From NCBI GenBank assembly GCA_037190805.1, contig JBBCJR010000023.1, positions 42,153 through 106,152 of the forward strand: 64,000 nucleotides of DNA. Reading direction: 5' to 3'. Source of the stretch: JBBCJR01 sp037190805 (GTDB lineage Bacteria > Pseudomonadota > Alphaproteobacteria > Sphingomonadales > Sphingomonadaceae). Shown one piece after another: positions 1 through 7,797 of this stretch. The number at the start of each line of letters is the position of its first letter. Within the stretch, counting starts at the first letter, position 1. Position numbers and translations under genes: made by a program. The notes under the pieces are model-generated. The model searched no databases. It worked only from the letters and a program-made list of their open reading frames with translations, and was not told where the DNA came from.

Positions 1-1
1 G

Positions 2-286
2 CCGACGATGGCCGAAGCCCGTCGCCATGACCGGTACGACCGTTATGACCGCCCACAGTATCGCGGCGATTATTATCGCTCGGACTATCGGCGGGGCTAT
101 CGGGGCGGCGACTATCGCAACTGCCGCGACAACGGCACCGGCGGGCTCGTGATCGGCGCCATCGCCGGCGGCCTGCTCGGCAATGAGGTTGCCCGTCGCG
201 GCGACAAGACGACGGGTGCGGTACTCGGCGCCGGTGTCGGCGCGCTGGCCGGCCGCGCCATCGACCGCGCCGACCGCCGCTGCTGA
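2..286 (+). CDS. Glycine-zipper 2TM-domain protein, 5' end cut by the window
   Basis: The frame is open from base 2, and the first ATG at position 8 has no room for a visible ribosome-binding site, so the true start and any signal peptide probably lie upstream. The visible part has an Arg/Tyr/Asp-rich, low-complexity N-terminal half (repeated DRYDRYDRPQYRGDYYRSDY-like runs). A glycine-zipper segment follows (GGLVIGAIAGGLLGNEVARR, then GAVLGAGVGALAGRAIDRA). This is the pattern of small envelope proteins of the 17-kDa-antigen/glycine-zipper 2TM type, which are thought to sit in or against a membrane. A terminator follows at once. The family call is fairly safe. The function is unknown. Confidence 0.75.
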   Translation, partial: PTMAEARRHDRYDRYDRPQYRGDYYRSDYRRGYRGGDYRNCRDNGTGGLVIGAIAGGLLGNEVARRGDKTTGAVLGAGVGALAGRAIDRADRRC

Positions 287-309
287 GGCAGCGTTGCCAC
301 CGGAATAAA

Positions 310-341
310 GAGGGCGATCCCGGGGGTCGCCCTTTTCTTTT
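310..341 (+). terminator. Rho-independent terminator after the glycine-zipper gene
   Basis: A GC-rich stem (AGGGCGATC paired with GGTCGCCCT, one G-T wobble) is followed by CTTTTCTTTT on the plus strand, 25 bases after the stop codon at 286. Confidence 0.8.
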
Positions 342-395
342 GCCCCGCCCCATGTCTATCGGAGCGCATAAGCCATGGGCGAAAGGGACGGCAGC

Positions 396-806
396 ATGTT
401 CAAGCATCTCGACGAGCGGATTCGCGTCGCCGGTCAGATCCAGCCCGCCGACATTGCCAGCGCGGCGGCGGGCGGTGTCGTCATGATCATCAACAATCGC
501 CCCGACGATGAGTCTCCCGGCCAGCCCAGCGGCGCGGAGATCGCGGCGGCGGCGGCGGCGGCGGGCCTGGCCTATCGCGCCATTCCCGTCACCCATGCCG
601 GCTTTTCATCCAATCAGGTGGAGGCCATGCAGGCGGCGCTGGCCGAGGCTGACGGCCCGGTCCTGGCCTTCTGCCGCTCCGGTACGCGTTCGACGCTGCT
701 GTGGGCGCTGGCCGAGGCGCGCTCGGGCACGGATGCCGACGCGCTGGCTGAAAAGGCGGCAGCGGCGGGTTATGATCTGACGCCGATCCGCGCCTTCCTG
801 AGCTGA
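396..806 (+). CDS. TIGR01244/DUF442 family phosphatase-like protein
   Basis: A 136-aa protein. I place the start at ATG 396 rather than the in-frame ATG at 375, because an AAGGGA ribosome-binding site lies just before 396 and the family normally begins near this point. The sequence has the CRSGTR loop at residues 93-98 that marks the TIGR01244/DUF442 family, which has a fold related to dual-specificity tyrosine phosphatases and is found alone or fused to beta-lactamase-like sulfur-metabolism proteins. An Ala-rich helix lies near residues 48-57. The substrate is not known. The gene stands alone and converges on the ammonium transporter gene. Confidence 0.8.
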   Translation: MFKHLDERIRVAGQIQPADIASAAAGGVVMIINNRPDDESPGQPSGAEIAAAAAAAGLAYRAIPVTHAGFSSNQVEAMQAALAEADGPVLAFCRSGTRSTLLWALAEARSGTDADALAEKAAAAGYDLTPIRAFLS

Positions 807-842
807 ATAAAAAAGGGGCCGACGAGCGAACTCGCCGGCCCA
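807..842 (-). terminator. Terminator of the amt transcript
   Basis: Read on the minus strand, a stem GGGCCGGCGAG / CTCGTCGGCCC with a TTCG loop is followed by CTTTTTTATT. It lies 25 bases after the amt stop codon. Confidence 0.85.
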
Positions 843-866
843 GTACGTCCGCAGGAGGAACCTCTT

Positions 867-2219
867 CTATAAATCGTAGGCGCGCTCGCCATGTTCGCCG
901 AGGTCGAGCCCCTCGCGCTCGACATCGGCCGAGACGCGCAGGCCGATGGCCAGCCTGACGATGGTGAGCGCGATGACGGTGCCGATCGTCGACCACAGAA
1001 TGGTCGCCACGACGGCGCCGATCTGAATCGCCAGTTGCTGCCCCATCGCGAAATCCGCAGGGCCCGGGCCGCCAAGAACCGGCGCATAGACGATGGCCGT
1101 GCCGACCGCGCCGACAATCCCGCCGACGCCGTGGATGCCGAACGCGTCCAGTGCGTCGTCATAGCCCAGCCGGGGCTTCAGCCAGGTGACCGCATAATAA
1201 CAGACGACCGAAGCCACCGCGCCGAGGACGATGGCACCGAACGGCCCTGAGTTGCCTGCCGCCGGCGTCACCGCAACCAGCCCGGAGATCACGCCGGAAC
1301 AGAACCCCAGCGCCGACGCCTTGTGGCCGGCTGCCCGCTCGATCAGCATCCAGGCAAGACCGCCCGCCGCGGTCGCGACGAAGGTATTGAGCATCGCGAG
1401 CGCCGCGGCGCTGCCCGCCTCTAGAGCCGAGCCGCCATTGAAGCCGAACCAGCCCACCCACAGCAGGCCGGTGCCGACAAAGGTCAGGGTCAGCGAATGC
1501 GGGGTCATGCGCTCGGTCGGGAAACCGATGCGGCGGCCCACCATCAGCGCGGCAACAAGGGAGGAGACACCCGCGTTGATGTGGACCACCGTACCGCCGG
1601 CGAAGTCGAGCGCGCCAAGGCCAAAGAAATAGCCGCTGACGCCGTTTTCGCCCCCGTCGAACCAGACCATGTGCGCGATCGGAAAATAGACGATGGTCAG
1701 CCAGATCGCGGCAAACAGCATCGTCGCGGAAAATTTCATCCGTTCGACCACTGCGCCCAGCACCAGGGCGATGGTGATCGCGGCGAAGGTCATCTGGAAG
1801 CAGATGAACACATATTCGGGGATGACGACGCCCGCGCTGAATGTCGCCGCCACGCTGTCCGGGGTGACGCCGGCCAGAAACAGCTTGTCGAGGCCTGATA
1901 TGAACGGCGTCGCGCTACCCCCGAAGGTCAGGGTATAGCCCCACGTCACCCAGATCAGCATCGCCAGTGCCGCGGCGGAGCCAACCTGGGTCATCGTCGA
2001 CAACATGTTCTTCGACCGGGTGAGGCCGCCATAGAACAGCGCGAGCCCCGGCAGGATCATGGCCAGGACAAGCACGGTGGCGACCATCATCCATGCCGTG
2101 TCGCCCTTGTCGGGCGCCAGCACGGCCGGCGTCACCTCCTGCGCCAGAGCGGGGGCGGCCGAGGCCGCTAGTCCCGCAAAAACGGCACAGATCGTCCGCA
2201 AGGCGCCGATCCAGTTCAG
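867..2219 (-). CDS. amt: Ammonium transporter, Amt family
   Basis: About 450 aa from the chosen start. An N-terminal signal-like segment ending in ALAQ is followed by eleven expected membrane helices. Hallmarks are FYGGLTRSKN, the pore histidine segment GGTVVHINAG, FNGGSALEAG and the second histidine segment FGIHGVGG, the twin-His motif of Amt/MEP/Rh channels that conduct ammonium across the inner membrane. Upstream in-frame codons offer no ATG. TTG 2273 lacks a ribosome-binding site, while CTG 2219 has AGGGGGA at good spacing, so I favour CTG. No glnB/glnK gene is adjacent, although these often accompany amt. Expression is probably nitrogen-controlled (see the sigma-54 candidate upstream). 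Confidence 0.95.
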   Translation of the reverse strand: MNWIGALRTICAVFAGLAASAAPALAQEVTPAVLAPDKGDTAWMMVATVLVLAMILPGLALFYGGLTRSKNMLSTMTQVGSAAALAMLIWVTWGYTLTFGGSATPFISGLDKLFLAGVTPDSVAATFSAGVVIPEYVFICFQMTFAAITIALVLGAVVERMKFSATMLFAAIWLTIVYFPIAHMVWFDGGENGVSGYFFGLGALDFAGGTVVHINAGVSSLVAALMVGRRIGFPTERMTPHSLTLTFVGTGLLWVGWFGFNGGSALEAGSAAALAMLNTFVATAAGGLAWMLIERAAGHKASALGFCSGVISGLVAVTPAAGNSGPFGAIVLGAVASVVCYYAVTWLKPRLGYDDALDAFGIHGVGGIVGAVGTAIVYAPVLGGPGPADFAMGQQLAIQIGAVVATILWSTIGTVIALTIVRLAIGLRVSADVEREGLDLGEHGERAYDL

Positions 2220-2310
2220 GCTGCATCCCCCTGATGAAGCAGCTTCCGGAACGGCAGAACGAGAAGATCGCAACGGCGGTCGCTCCCTTGAAGGCGATGG
2301 CCTGGGAGCA

Positions 2311-2327
2311 TTTCAAGGATCGTGCCA
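2311..2327 (-). promoter_or_regulatory. Candidate sigma-54 (RpoN) promoter for amt
   Basis: On the minus strand the sequence TGGCACGATCCTTGAA matches the -24/-12 consensus TGGCACG-N4-TTGCW except that the usual -12 C is A. Transcription would begin near 2301, giving an untranslated leader of about 80 bases before CTG 2219. Amt genes are classic NtrC/sigma-54 targets, which supports the call. The changed -12 base weakens it. Confidence 0.5.
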
Positions 2328-2516
2328 GTCCGACTCTTGCAAGAAAGACGCCGGAATCGGGGGATCTGCTATGCGCTCGGCTCGATCAAACAGCCCACCT
2401 GGCGGGCAAGAAGCGAATCGTGCCTAATTTTTAGGCGGCCCATATCTGCAGCACCTTGCAATTATCAGCGTCCGCATCATGCTTGATGAGCAGGTCATCA
2501 TAGCGGGGGCGCGATA

Positions 2517-2807
2517 ATGCATGGGATCATCATCGTGCTGGGGACGGGTCTGACGCTGGCGATGCCGGCAATGGCGGGCGTGCAGGTCGAGGGGGGCGTC
2601 CGTGTCCATCGGGGACCAGCCGCCGTCCCCGGAAATGACAGCGCTTCACCTCACCCTGGCCGGATGCGGCCCATGGCTGCCGCCGAGGTCAGCCGCACGG
2701 TGGTGCTGGACCGCCGTTACGGCAGCGCCCCGGCATCCCGCCGGATCATCCGACCGATAGGGGTCGATTCACTGCTCATGGCCGGCGGGCGAGTGACGCG
2801 CCCCTGA
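2517..2807 (+). CDS. Small predicted secreted protein, unknown function
   Basis: I do not recognise this 96-aa protein. It begins with a plausible signal peptide (hydrophobic residues 3-20, cleavage after AMAG or nearby). The mature part is short, basic and rich in Arg/Pro/Ala, with no cysteine and no motif I can name. A G-rich stretch (GCGGGGGCGCGATA) precedes ATG 2517 and could serve as a weak ribosome-binding site. The gene is divergent from amt and runs toward tldD. The signal peptide is the only positive evidence, so it could also be a spurious ORF. Confidence 0.4.
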   Translation: MHGIIIVLGTGLTLAMPAMAGVQVEGGVRVHRGPAAVPGNDSASPHPGRMRPMAAAEVSRTVVLDRRYGSAPASRRIIRPIGVDSLLMAGGRVTRP

Positions 2808-2825
2808 AGTCAGCCCTGAGCAGGA

Positions 2826-4250
2826 TCAGGCGGCGGTGCCGCCGACCGTGAGCCCTTCGATCATCAGCGTCGGCTGCCCAACGCCGGCCGGAACCGACTG
2901 TCCGCCCTTGCCGCAAATGCCCACGCCTTCGTCCAGCGCCATATCGTTGCCGATCGCCTTGACCTTGGTCAGCACCGTGGGCCCGTCGCCGATCAATGTC
3001 GCGCCCTTGACCGGGGCACCAAGACGGCCATTTTCGATCCGATACGCCTCGGTGCAGGAAAACACGAACTTGCCCGAGGTGATGTCGACCTGACCGCCGC
3101 CGAAGCTCTTGGCATAAATGCCGGTTTTGGCGCGGGCCAGAATCTCGCCCGGATCATCGGCGCCGCCTTCCATGAAGGTGTTAGTCATGCGCGGCATCGG
3201 CGCATGAGCATAGCTTTCACGGCGGCCGTTGCCGGTCGGCGCCATGCCCATCAGCCGGGCATTGAGCCGGTCCTGCAGATAACCCTTCAAGATACCGTCC
3301 TCGATCAGCACGGTGCGCCCCGTGGGTGTGCCCTCGTCGTCGATCGACAGGGAACCCCGCCGACCCGCGATCGAGCCGTCGTCGACCACGGTGACGCCGG
3401 GCGCGGCTACCCGCTCACCCAGGCGACCGGAAAATGCCGAGCTGCCCTTGCGGTTGAAATCGCCTTCCAGCCCATGGCCGATCGCCTCGTGCAGCAGCAC
3501 GCCGGGCCAGCCCGGGCCGAGCACGACCGTCATCTCGCCCGCCGGCGCCGCAACCGAATCGAGATTGACCAACGCCTGGGCAAGGGCCACGTCGATCGCC
3601 CGGTTCCAAGTCTCCGCCTCGAACAGCCGATCATAGAGCCAGCGTCCCCCAAGGCCGTGGAAGCCGGTTTCACGGCGGCCATTCTGCTCGACCACGATCG
3701 ACACGTTGAGCCTGACCAGCGGCCGGATGTCGCGGGCGGTGAAGCCGTCGGGACGGACGATCTCGACCACACTCCACGATCCCGACAGGCCGACCGTCAC
3801 CTGGGCGACGCGCGGATCGCGGGCGCGGGCGGCAGCGTCGATCTCCTGACACAGGGCGACCTTGCGCGCGAACGGCACCAGGTTCAGCGGATTGTCGTCG
3901 GTATAAAGGTGGACGTTGGTGCGGACCGGCGGCGGCGCCAGCACCCCGCCCCGCCCCTCGGCGACCAGTCGCACGGTTTCGGCGGCACGGCGGATGCCCG
4001 CCTCGGACAGATCGTTGGCATGGGCGAAGCCGGTGGTTTCACCGCTGACGCCGCGCAGGCCGAAACCCTGACCCGAATCAAACGATGCGGTCTTCAGCCG
4101 GCCGTCGTCGAAGCCGAAGCTCTCGCTGGCGGAATATTGGAGATACAGTTCGCCATCGTCACAGCCGGCCAATGATTCCGACACGAGCGACTGGACGCGA
4201 GCCGGATCGAGATCGGGGGCGCGGGCGAAGATGGAGGCGGGATCGATCAT
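2826..4250 (-). CDS. tldD: Metalloprotease TldD
   Basis: A 474-aa protein matching TldD, the subunit that with TldE (PmbA) forms a cytosolic metalloprotease acting on unfolded or modified peptides such as microcin B17 and CcdA. The zinc motif HEAIGH is at residues 254-259. The conserved C-terminal region with FSCTEAYRIENG supplies the expected further ligand. Length is typical. TldE is not in the window. The small zinc-finger gene lies 18 bases upstream on the same strand, so the two may be co-transcribed. No damage is visible. Confidence 0.95.
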   Translation of the reverse strand: MIDPASIFARAPDLDPARVQSLVSESLAGCDDGELYLQYSASESFGFDDGRLKTASFDSGQGFGLRGVSGETTGFAHANDLSEAGIRRAAETVRLVAEGRGGVLAPPPVRTNVHLYTDDNPLNLVPFARKVALCQEIDAAARARDPRVAQVTVGLSGSWSVVEIVRPDGFTARDIRPLVRLNVSIVVEQNGRRETGFHGLGGRWLYDRLFEAETWNRAIDVALAQALVNLDSVAAPAGEMTVVLGPGWPGVLLHEAIGHGLEGDFNRKGSSAFSGRLGERVAAPGVTVVDDGSIAGRRGSLSIDDEGTPTGRTVLIEDGILKGYLQDRLNARLMGMAPTGNGRRESYAHAPMPRMTNTFMEGGADDPGEILARAKTGIYAKSFGGGQVDITSGKFVFSCTEAYRIENGRLGAPVKGATLIGDGPTVLTKVKAIGNDMALDEGVGICGKGGQSVPAGVGQPTLMIEGLTVGGTAA

Positions 4251-4268
4251 CCCGCCGATATAATGCGC

Positions 4269-4490
4269 TCAGCCGACTTTGACAGTCGGGTCCGCGACAC
4301 CGCCCTTGAGAACGAAGCGGCGATCACAATAGCCGCAGTCGACAAAGCCCAGCTCGTCATCAATCTGCAGGAACACGCGCGGATGGCCGAGCGAAGCGCC
4401 GCCCGGAATGTCGGTCGCCCCGTCGCAGGCGACGCGCGCCGTATCGACGATCAGAGTTTCGGGCACGAAGGGGGTCGACATGCTGGCCAT
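4269..4490 (-). CDS. Zinc-finger (zf-CHCC, NDUFS6-like) protein
   Basis: A 73-aa protein from ATG 4490 (ATG 4481 three codons later is equally possible). It has one Cys in the middle (RVACDG), a His (SLGHPRV) and a C-terminal CGYC pair in the context VDCGYCDRRFVL, the CHCC zinc-ribbon pattern shared with the mitochondrial complex I subunit NDUFS6. Alphaproteobacteria carry this as a short stand-alone protein that may associate with respiratory complex I. Here it sits just upstream of tldD, and the linkage gives no clear clue to its job. Confidence 0.85.
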   Translation of the reverse strand: MASMSTPFVPETLIVDTARVACDGATDIPGGASLGHPRVFLQIDDELGFVDCGYCDRRFVLKGGVADPTVKVG

Positions 4491-4539
4491 GGGCGCGCGC
4501 TTAGCAATGCTTGACGGGCGGCGCAATCCGGGCGGGGTG

Positions 4540-4635
4540 TCAGCCGACGATAACCGCCGCCACCGCCGGATGCGGCAGCATCGCCATCGCAATCGCGATC
4601 ATGGCAACGAGCAGGCTGTTGATAGCGGTGACCAT
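4540..4635 (-). CDS. Possible 31-residue membrane peptide
   Basis: An ATG at 4635 preceded by AGGA opens a 31-codon frame made almost wholly of hydrophobic residues (MVTAINSLLVAMIAIAMAML, then a Pro and an Ala/Val tail). It would be a single-span membrane peptide. It lies just upstream of the zinc-finger gene on the same strand. The ribosome-binding site and hydrophobicity support it, but a frame this short could be chance. Confidence 0.3.
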   Translation of the reverse strand: MVTAINSLLVAMIAIAMAMLPHPAVAAVIVG

Positions 4636-4733
4636 GGCGCCATCCTAGCCGCATCGCCGTTAACAGATCGTCGTTGGAAAAGGTTAATGCCCGCCACCTT
4701 CCAAGGGCGCGGCATTCCCACTAAGCCGGTGCC

Positions 4734-5672
4734 ATGATCAGCAGCACTCCCGATTATGCCATTGTCATCGACGATGTCCGCAAGACCTATGCGACGGGCA
4801 AGCAGGCGTTGGATGGGGTCAGTTTCCGTGTTCCGCGCGGGTCGATATTCGGCCTTCTCGGTCCCAATGGCGCCGGCAAGTCGACCCTGATCAACATCCT
4901 CGCGGGGCTGGTCAACAAGACCAGCGGTCAGGCGACGGTGTGGGGCTTCGACATCGATCGCGACCCACGCAATGCCCGCGCCTCGATCGGCATCGTGCCG
5001 CAGGAACTGCTGTTCGATCCCTTTTTCACGCCGGCCGAGGTGCTGGATATCCAGGCCGGCCTCTATGGTGTGCCGAAGGCTCGGCGACGGACGATGGAAC
5101 TGCTGCGCGCCGTCCACCTCGACGACAAGGCAAACGCCTATGCCCGCACCCTGTCGGGCGGGATGAAACGCCGCCTTCTGGTCGCCAAGGCGATGGTGCA
5201 TTCACCGCCCGTTCTGGTCCTCGACGAACCCACCGCCGGCGTCGACATCGAACTGCGCCAGCAGCTCTGGGACTATGTCCAGCAGCTCAACCGCGAAGGC
5301 GTCACCGTCGTCCTCACCACCCACTATCTGGAAGAGGCAGAACAGCTGTGCGACCGGATCGCGATCATCAACCATGGCCGTGTCGTCGCTGATGAGCCGA
5401 CCCGCACGCTGGTCGGCCGCGCTCAGGAAAAGGTGGTGCAGGTGACCGTCGACCGCGACATCGACACCGTGCCGGATGCGCCGTGCTTCGATCGCATCGC
5501 GGTTGCCGGACCGCGCAGCCTGACGATCGGCTACGACCGCGCCCGGGTGAACGCCGGGGATGTGCTGGGCGCGCTGGGCACGGCCGGCTATGGCATCGTC
5601 GACGTGTCGACACAGGAACCTGATCTCGAGGACGTGTTCCTCGCCCTCACCCGTGGAGCGGCCAATGGCTGA
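4734..5672 (+). CDS. ABC transporter ATP-binding protein (ABC-2/NodI-DrrA type)
   Basis: A 312-aa ATPase subunit with Walker A GPNGAGKST at residues 43-51, the signature LSGGMKRR, Walker B VLVLDEPTAGVD, and the H-loop (TTHYLEEAEQL). The C-terminal 90 residues form the extra domain seen in ABC-2 export ATPases such as NodI, CcmA-like and DrrA proteins, ending in a LEDVFLALT motif. No permease is adjacent. The next gene, nadB, overlaps its end by 8 bases. An ABC-2 permease without its own ATPase lies at 43816-44658 and is a reasonable partner. The substrate is unknown. Confidence 0.9.
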   Translation: MISSTPDYAIVIDDVRKTYATGKQALDGVSFRVPRGSIFGLLGPNGAGKSTLINILAGLVNKTSGQATVWGFDIDRDPRNARASIGIVPQELLFDPFFTPAEVLDIQAGLYGVPKARRRTMELLRAVHLDDKANAYARTLSGGMKRRLLVAKAMVHSPPVLVLDEPTAGVDIELRQQLWDYVQQLNREGVTVVLTTHYLEEAEQLCDRIAIINHGRVVADEPTRTLVGRAQEKVVQVTVDRDIDTVPDAPCFDRIAVAGPRSLTIGYDRARVNAGDVLGALGTAGYGIVDVSTQEPDLEDVFLALTRGAANG

Positions 5673-7269
5673 CCGGATCGATAGTGATGTCCTGATCCTG
5701 GGATCAGGCGCCGCCGGCCTCACCGCCGCCCTCAACCTGGCCGAGACGCGCCGGGTGACGGTGGTTGCGAAGGGCGCGATCTCGGGCGGTTCCACCAGCT
5801 GGGCGCAGGGCGGCATCGCGGCCGTGATGGAGCCGGGTGACACGTTCGAAAGTCATATCGAGGATACGATCGTCGCCGGCGCCGGCCTCAACAATCGCAG
5901 ATCCGTCGAGTTCGTGGTCGAGAACGCTCCCGCCGCGATCGAGCGGCTGGCAGCGCTTGGCGTGCCCTTCAACCCTGGCGATCATGACGGCGAACGCTGG
6001 CACCTGACCCGCGAGGGCGGGCACAGCCACCGCCGCATCGTCCATGTCGATGACGCCACCGGCTTCGCCGTCCAGCAGGCGCTGGAAAAGGCCGCCGTCG
6101 CCCACCCCAACATCACCCTGGTCCCCGACATGGTGGCGATCGACCTGATCACCGACCGCCATGTCGACGGGCCGGGCGGCGACGGTCATGTCTGGGGCGC
6201 CTATGCCTACAGCCGCGCCCGCCAGCGGGTGGAGCGCTTCACGGCCCGTGCCACCGTACTGGCGACCGGCGGGGCGAGCCGCGCCTATCTCTATTCCACC
6301 AATCCGCGCGGCTCCACCGGCGACGGCATCGCGATGGCGTGGCGCGCGGGATCGCCGGTGGAGAACATGGAATTCAACCAGTTCCACCCGACCTGCCTCT
6401 ACCATCATGAGGTCAAGAACTTCCTGATCACCGAGGCGATGCGGGGCGAGGGAGCCCATCTGAAGCTGCCCGACGGCACCCGCTTCATGCCCACCTTCGA
6501 CGACAGGGCGGAACTGGCCCCGCGCGATGTCGTCGCCCGCGCCATCGATCACGAGATCAAGCGGCTGGGCCTGGACTATGTCCATCTCGACATCAGCCAT
6601 CAGCCGGCGGCGTTCATCGAGCAGCATTTCCCGACCATCCGCAAGCGGCTGCTCGAGCTCGGTATCGACATCACTCGCCAGCCGATCCCGGTGGTGCCCG
6701 CCGCCCACTATACCTGCGGCGGCGTCCCCATCGACCTCGACGGGCGCACCGCCCTGCCGGGCCTCTACGCGGCAGGCGAGGTCAGCCAGTCGGGTCTCCA
6801 CGGCGCCAACCGCATGGCATCCAATTCGCTGCTCGAATGTTTCGTGTTCGGCGAAAGCGCGGCACGGCACATCCTCGCCAGTTTCGACGCCCTGCCGCCC
6901 ATCCCCGATGTCCGCGCATGGGACGAAAGCCGCGTGTCCGATTCGGACGAGGATGTCGTCGTCCAGCACAACTGGCGCGAGATCCGCCGCTTCATGTGGG
7001 ATTATGTCGGCATCGTCCGCACCACCAAACGGCTGGAGCGCGCCTTTCACCGGGTCGAGCTGCTGCGTCAGGAAGTCGCCGATTATTATGGCAACTACCG
7101 TGTCACTCCCGACCTGATCGAGCTTCGCAACCTGATCGAAGTCGCCGGCCTCATCGTCCGCTCGGCCCTGGCCAGGAAGGAAAGCCGGGGCCTGCACTAC
7201 ACGCTCGACTATCCGGGCCTTGCCGATGCGCCGCGCGACACGCGGCTGGTGCCGGACTGGGTAGAGTAG
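5665..7269 (+). CDS. nadB: L-aspartate oxidase
   Basis: A 534-aa flavoprotein that oxidises L-aspartate to iminoaspartate, the first step of de novo NAD synthesis. The start is ATG 5665, overlapping the end of the ABC ATPase gene in another frame. The protein begins with the FAD-binding GSGAAGLTAALNLAE motif, followed by SGGSTSWAQGGIAAV. The active-site stretch EFNQFHPTCLYH and the terminal flavin-binding GEVSQSGLHGANRMASNSLLEC are intact. The C-terminal helical domain is present. nadA and nadC are not in the window. The overlap suggests translational coupling to the ABC gene, although no functional link is known. Confidence 0.96.
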   Translation: MADRIDSDVLILGSGAAGLTAALNLAETRRVTVVAKGAISGGSTSWAQGGIAAVMEPGDTFESHIEDTIVAGAGLNNRRSVEFVVENAPAAIERLAALGVPFNPGDHDGERWHLTREGGHSHRRIVHVDDATGFAVQQALEKAAVAHPNITLVPDMVAIDLITDRHVDGPGGDGHVWGAYAYSRARQRVERFTARATVLATGGASRAYLYSTNPRGSTGDGIAMAWRAGSPVENMEFNQFHPTCLYHHEVKNFLITEAMRGEGAHLKLPDGTRFMPTFDDRAELAPRDVVARAIDHEIKRLGLDYVHLDISHQPAAFIEQHFPTIRKRLLELGIDITRQPIPVVPAAHYTCGGVPIDLDGRTALPGLYAAGEVSQSGLHGANRMASNSLLECFVFGESAARHILASFDALPPIPDVRAWDESRVSDSDEDVVVQHNWREIRRFMWDYVGIVRTTKRLERAFHRVELLRQEVADYYGNYRVTPDLIELRNLIEVAGLIVRSALARKESRGLHYTLDYPGLADAPRDTRLVPDWVE

Positions 7270-7284
7270 AGGTCGATCTGGTGT

Positions 7285-7755
7285 CTAGCCGGCGGACCGG
7301 CACGCCGTCAGCAACTGCCTCACCCGCGCCGCGTCCAAGCCCGATCGGATGCTGGCGCAGGGACGGCCCACCGCATCGGTCGCAATGCTGAACGGTAGCC
7401 CGCCGGTTTCCTGAAACATAAGGTTCGCCAGCCCCTGACGCTCGGCAGGGCCCGGTTGCCATCGTCGGTGCACCGCCGGCACGGACGCCAGCATTGCTCG
7501 CGTTCCGGGGGTGTCGTCCATTGCCATCACCACAACGTCCCACGGCCGGGCGGCAACCACGATCGTGGACAGGCGCGACAGTTCCTCGCGGCAGGGCGCA
7601 CACCACGAGGCAACGAACATCACGATGCTCTGATGCGGATAGGCAATCTCGTCGGCCGCCCACGCGGGCCCGGCAAGCATCAATAAACCGGACATGCCGA
7701 CAGCAGCGGCAATGCTTACCCGGCGGCTGGTGCGCCTTATCGCCACTATGGACAT
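7285..7755 (-). CDS. Thioredoxin-fold exported protein
   Basis: A 156-aa protein. ATG 7755 has a good GGAGG site, and the upstream extension of the frame is not needed. Residues 1-34 form a signal peptide ending in PAWA. Then comes a TlpA-like thioredoxin start (SIVMFVASWCAPCREELSRL) with the redox pair CAPC and the later cis-Pro region (GGLPFSIATD). It is shorter than a full TlpA/ResA but keeps the core. It is probably a periplasmic thiol-disulfide oxidoreductase. It converges with nadB and is divergent from the TonB-C protein gene 43 bases away. Confidence 0.75.
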   Translation of the reverse strand: MSIVAIRRTSRRVSIAAAVGMSGLLMLAGPAWAADEIAYPHQSIVMFVASWCAPCREELSRLSTIVVAARPWDVVVMAMDDTPGTRAMLASVPAVHRRWQPGPAERQGLANLMFQETGGLPFSIATDAVGRPCASIRSGLDAARVRQLLTACRSAG

Positions 7756-7797
7756 CGCCAGGCCTCCATGCTCTGTTTGGACAAGGGGGACGGTCAC

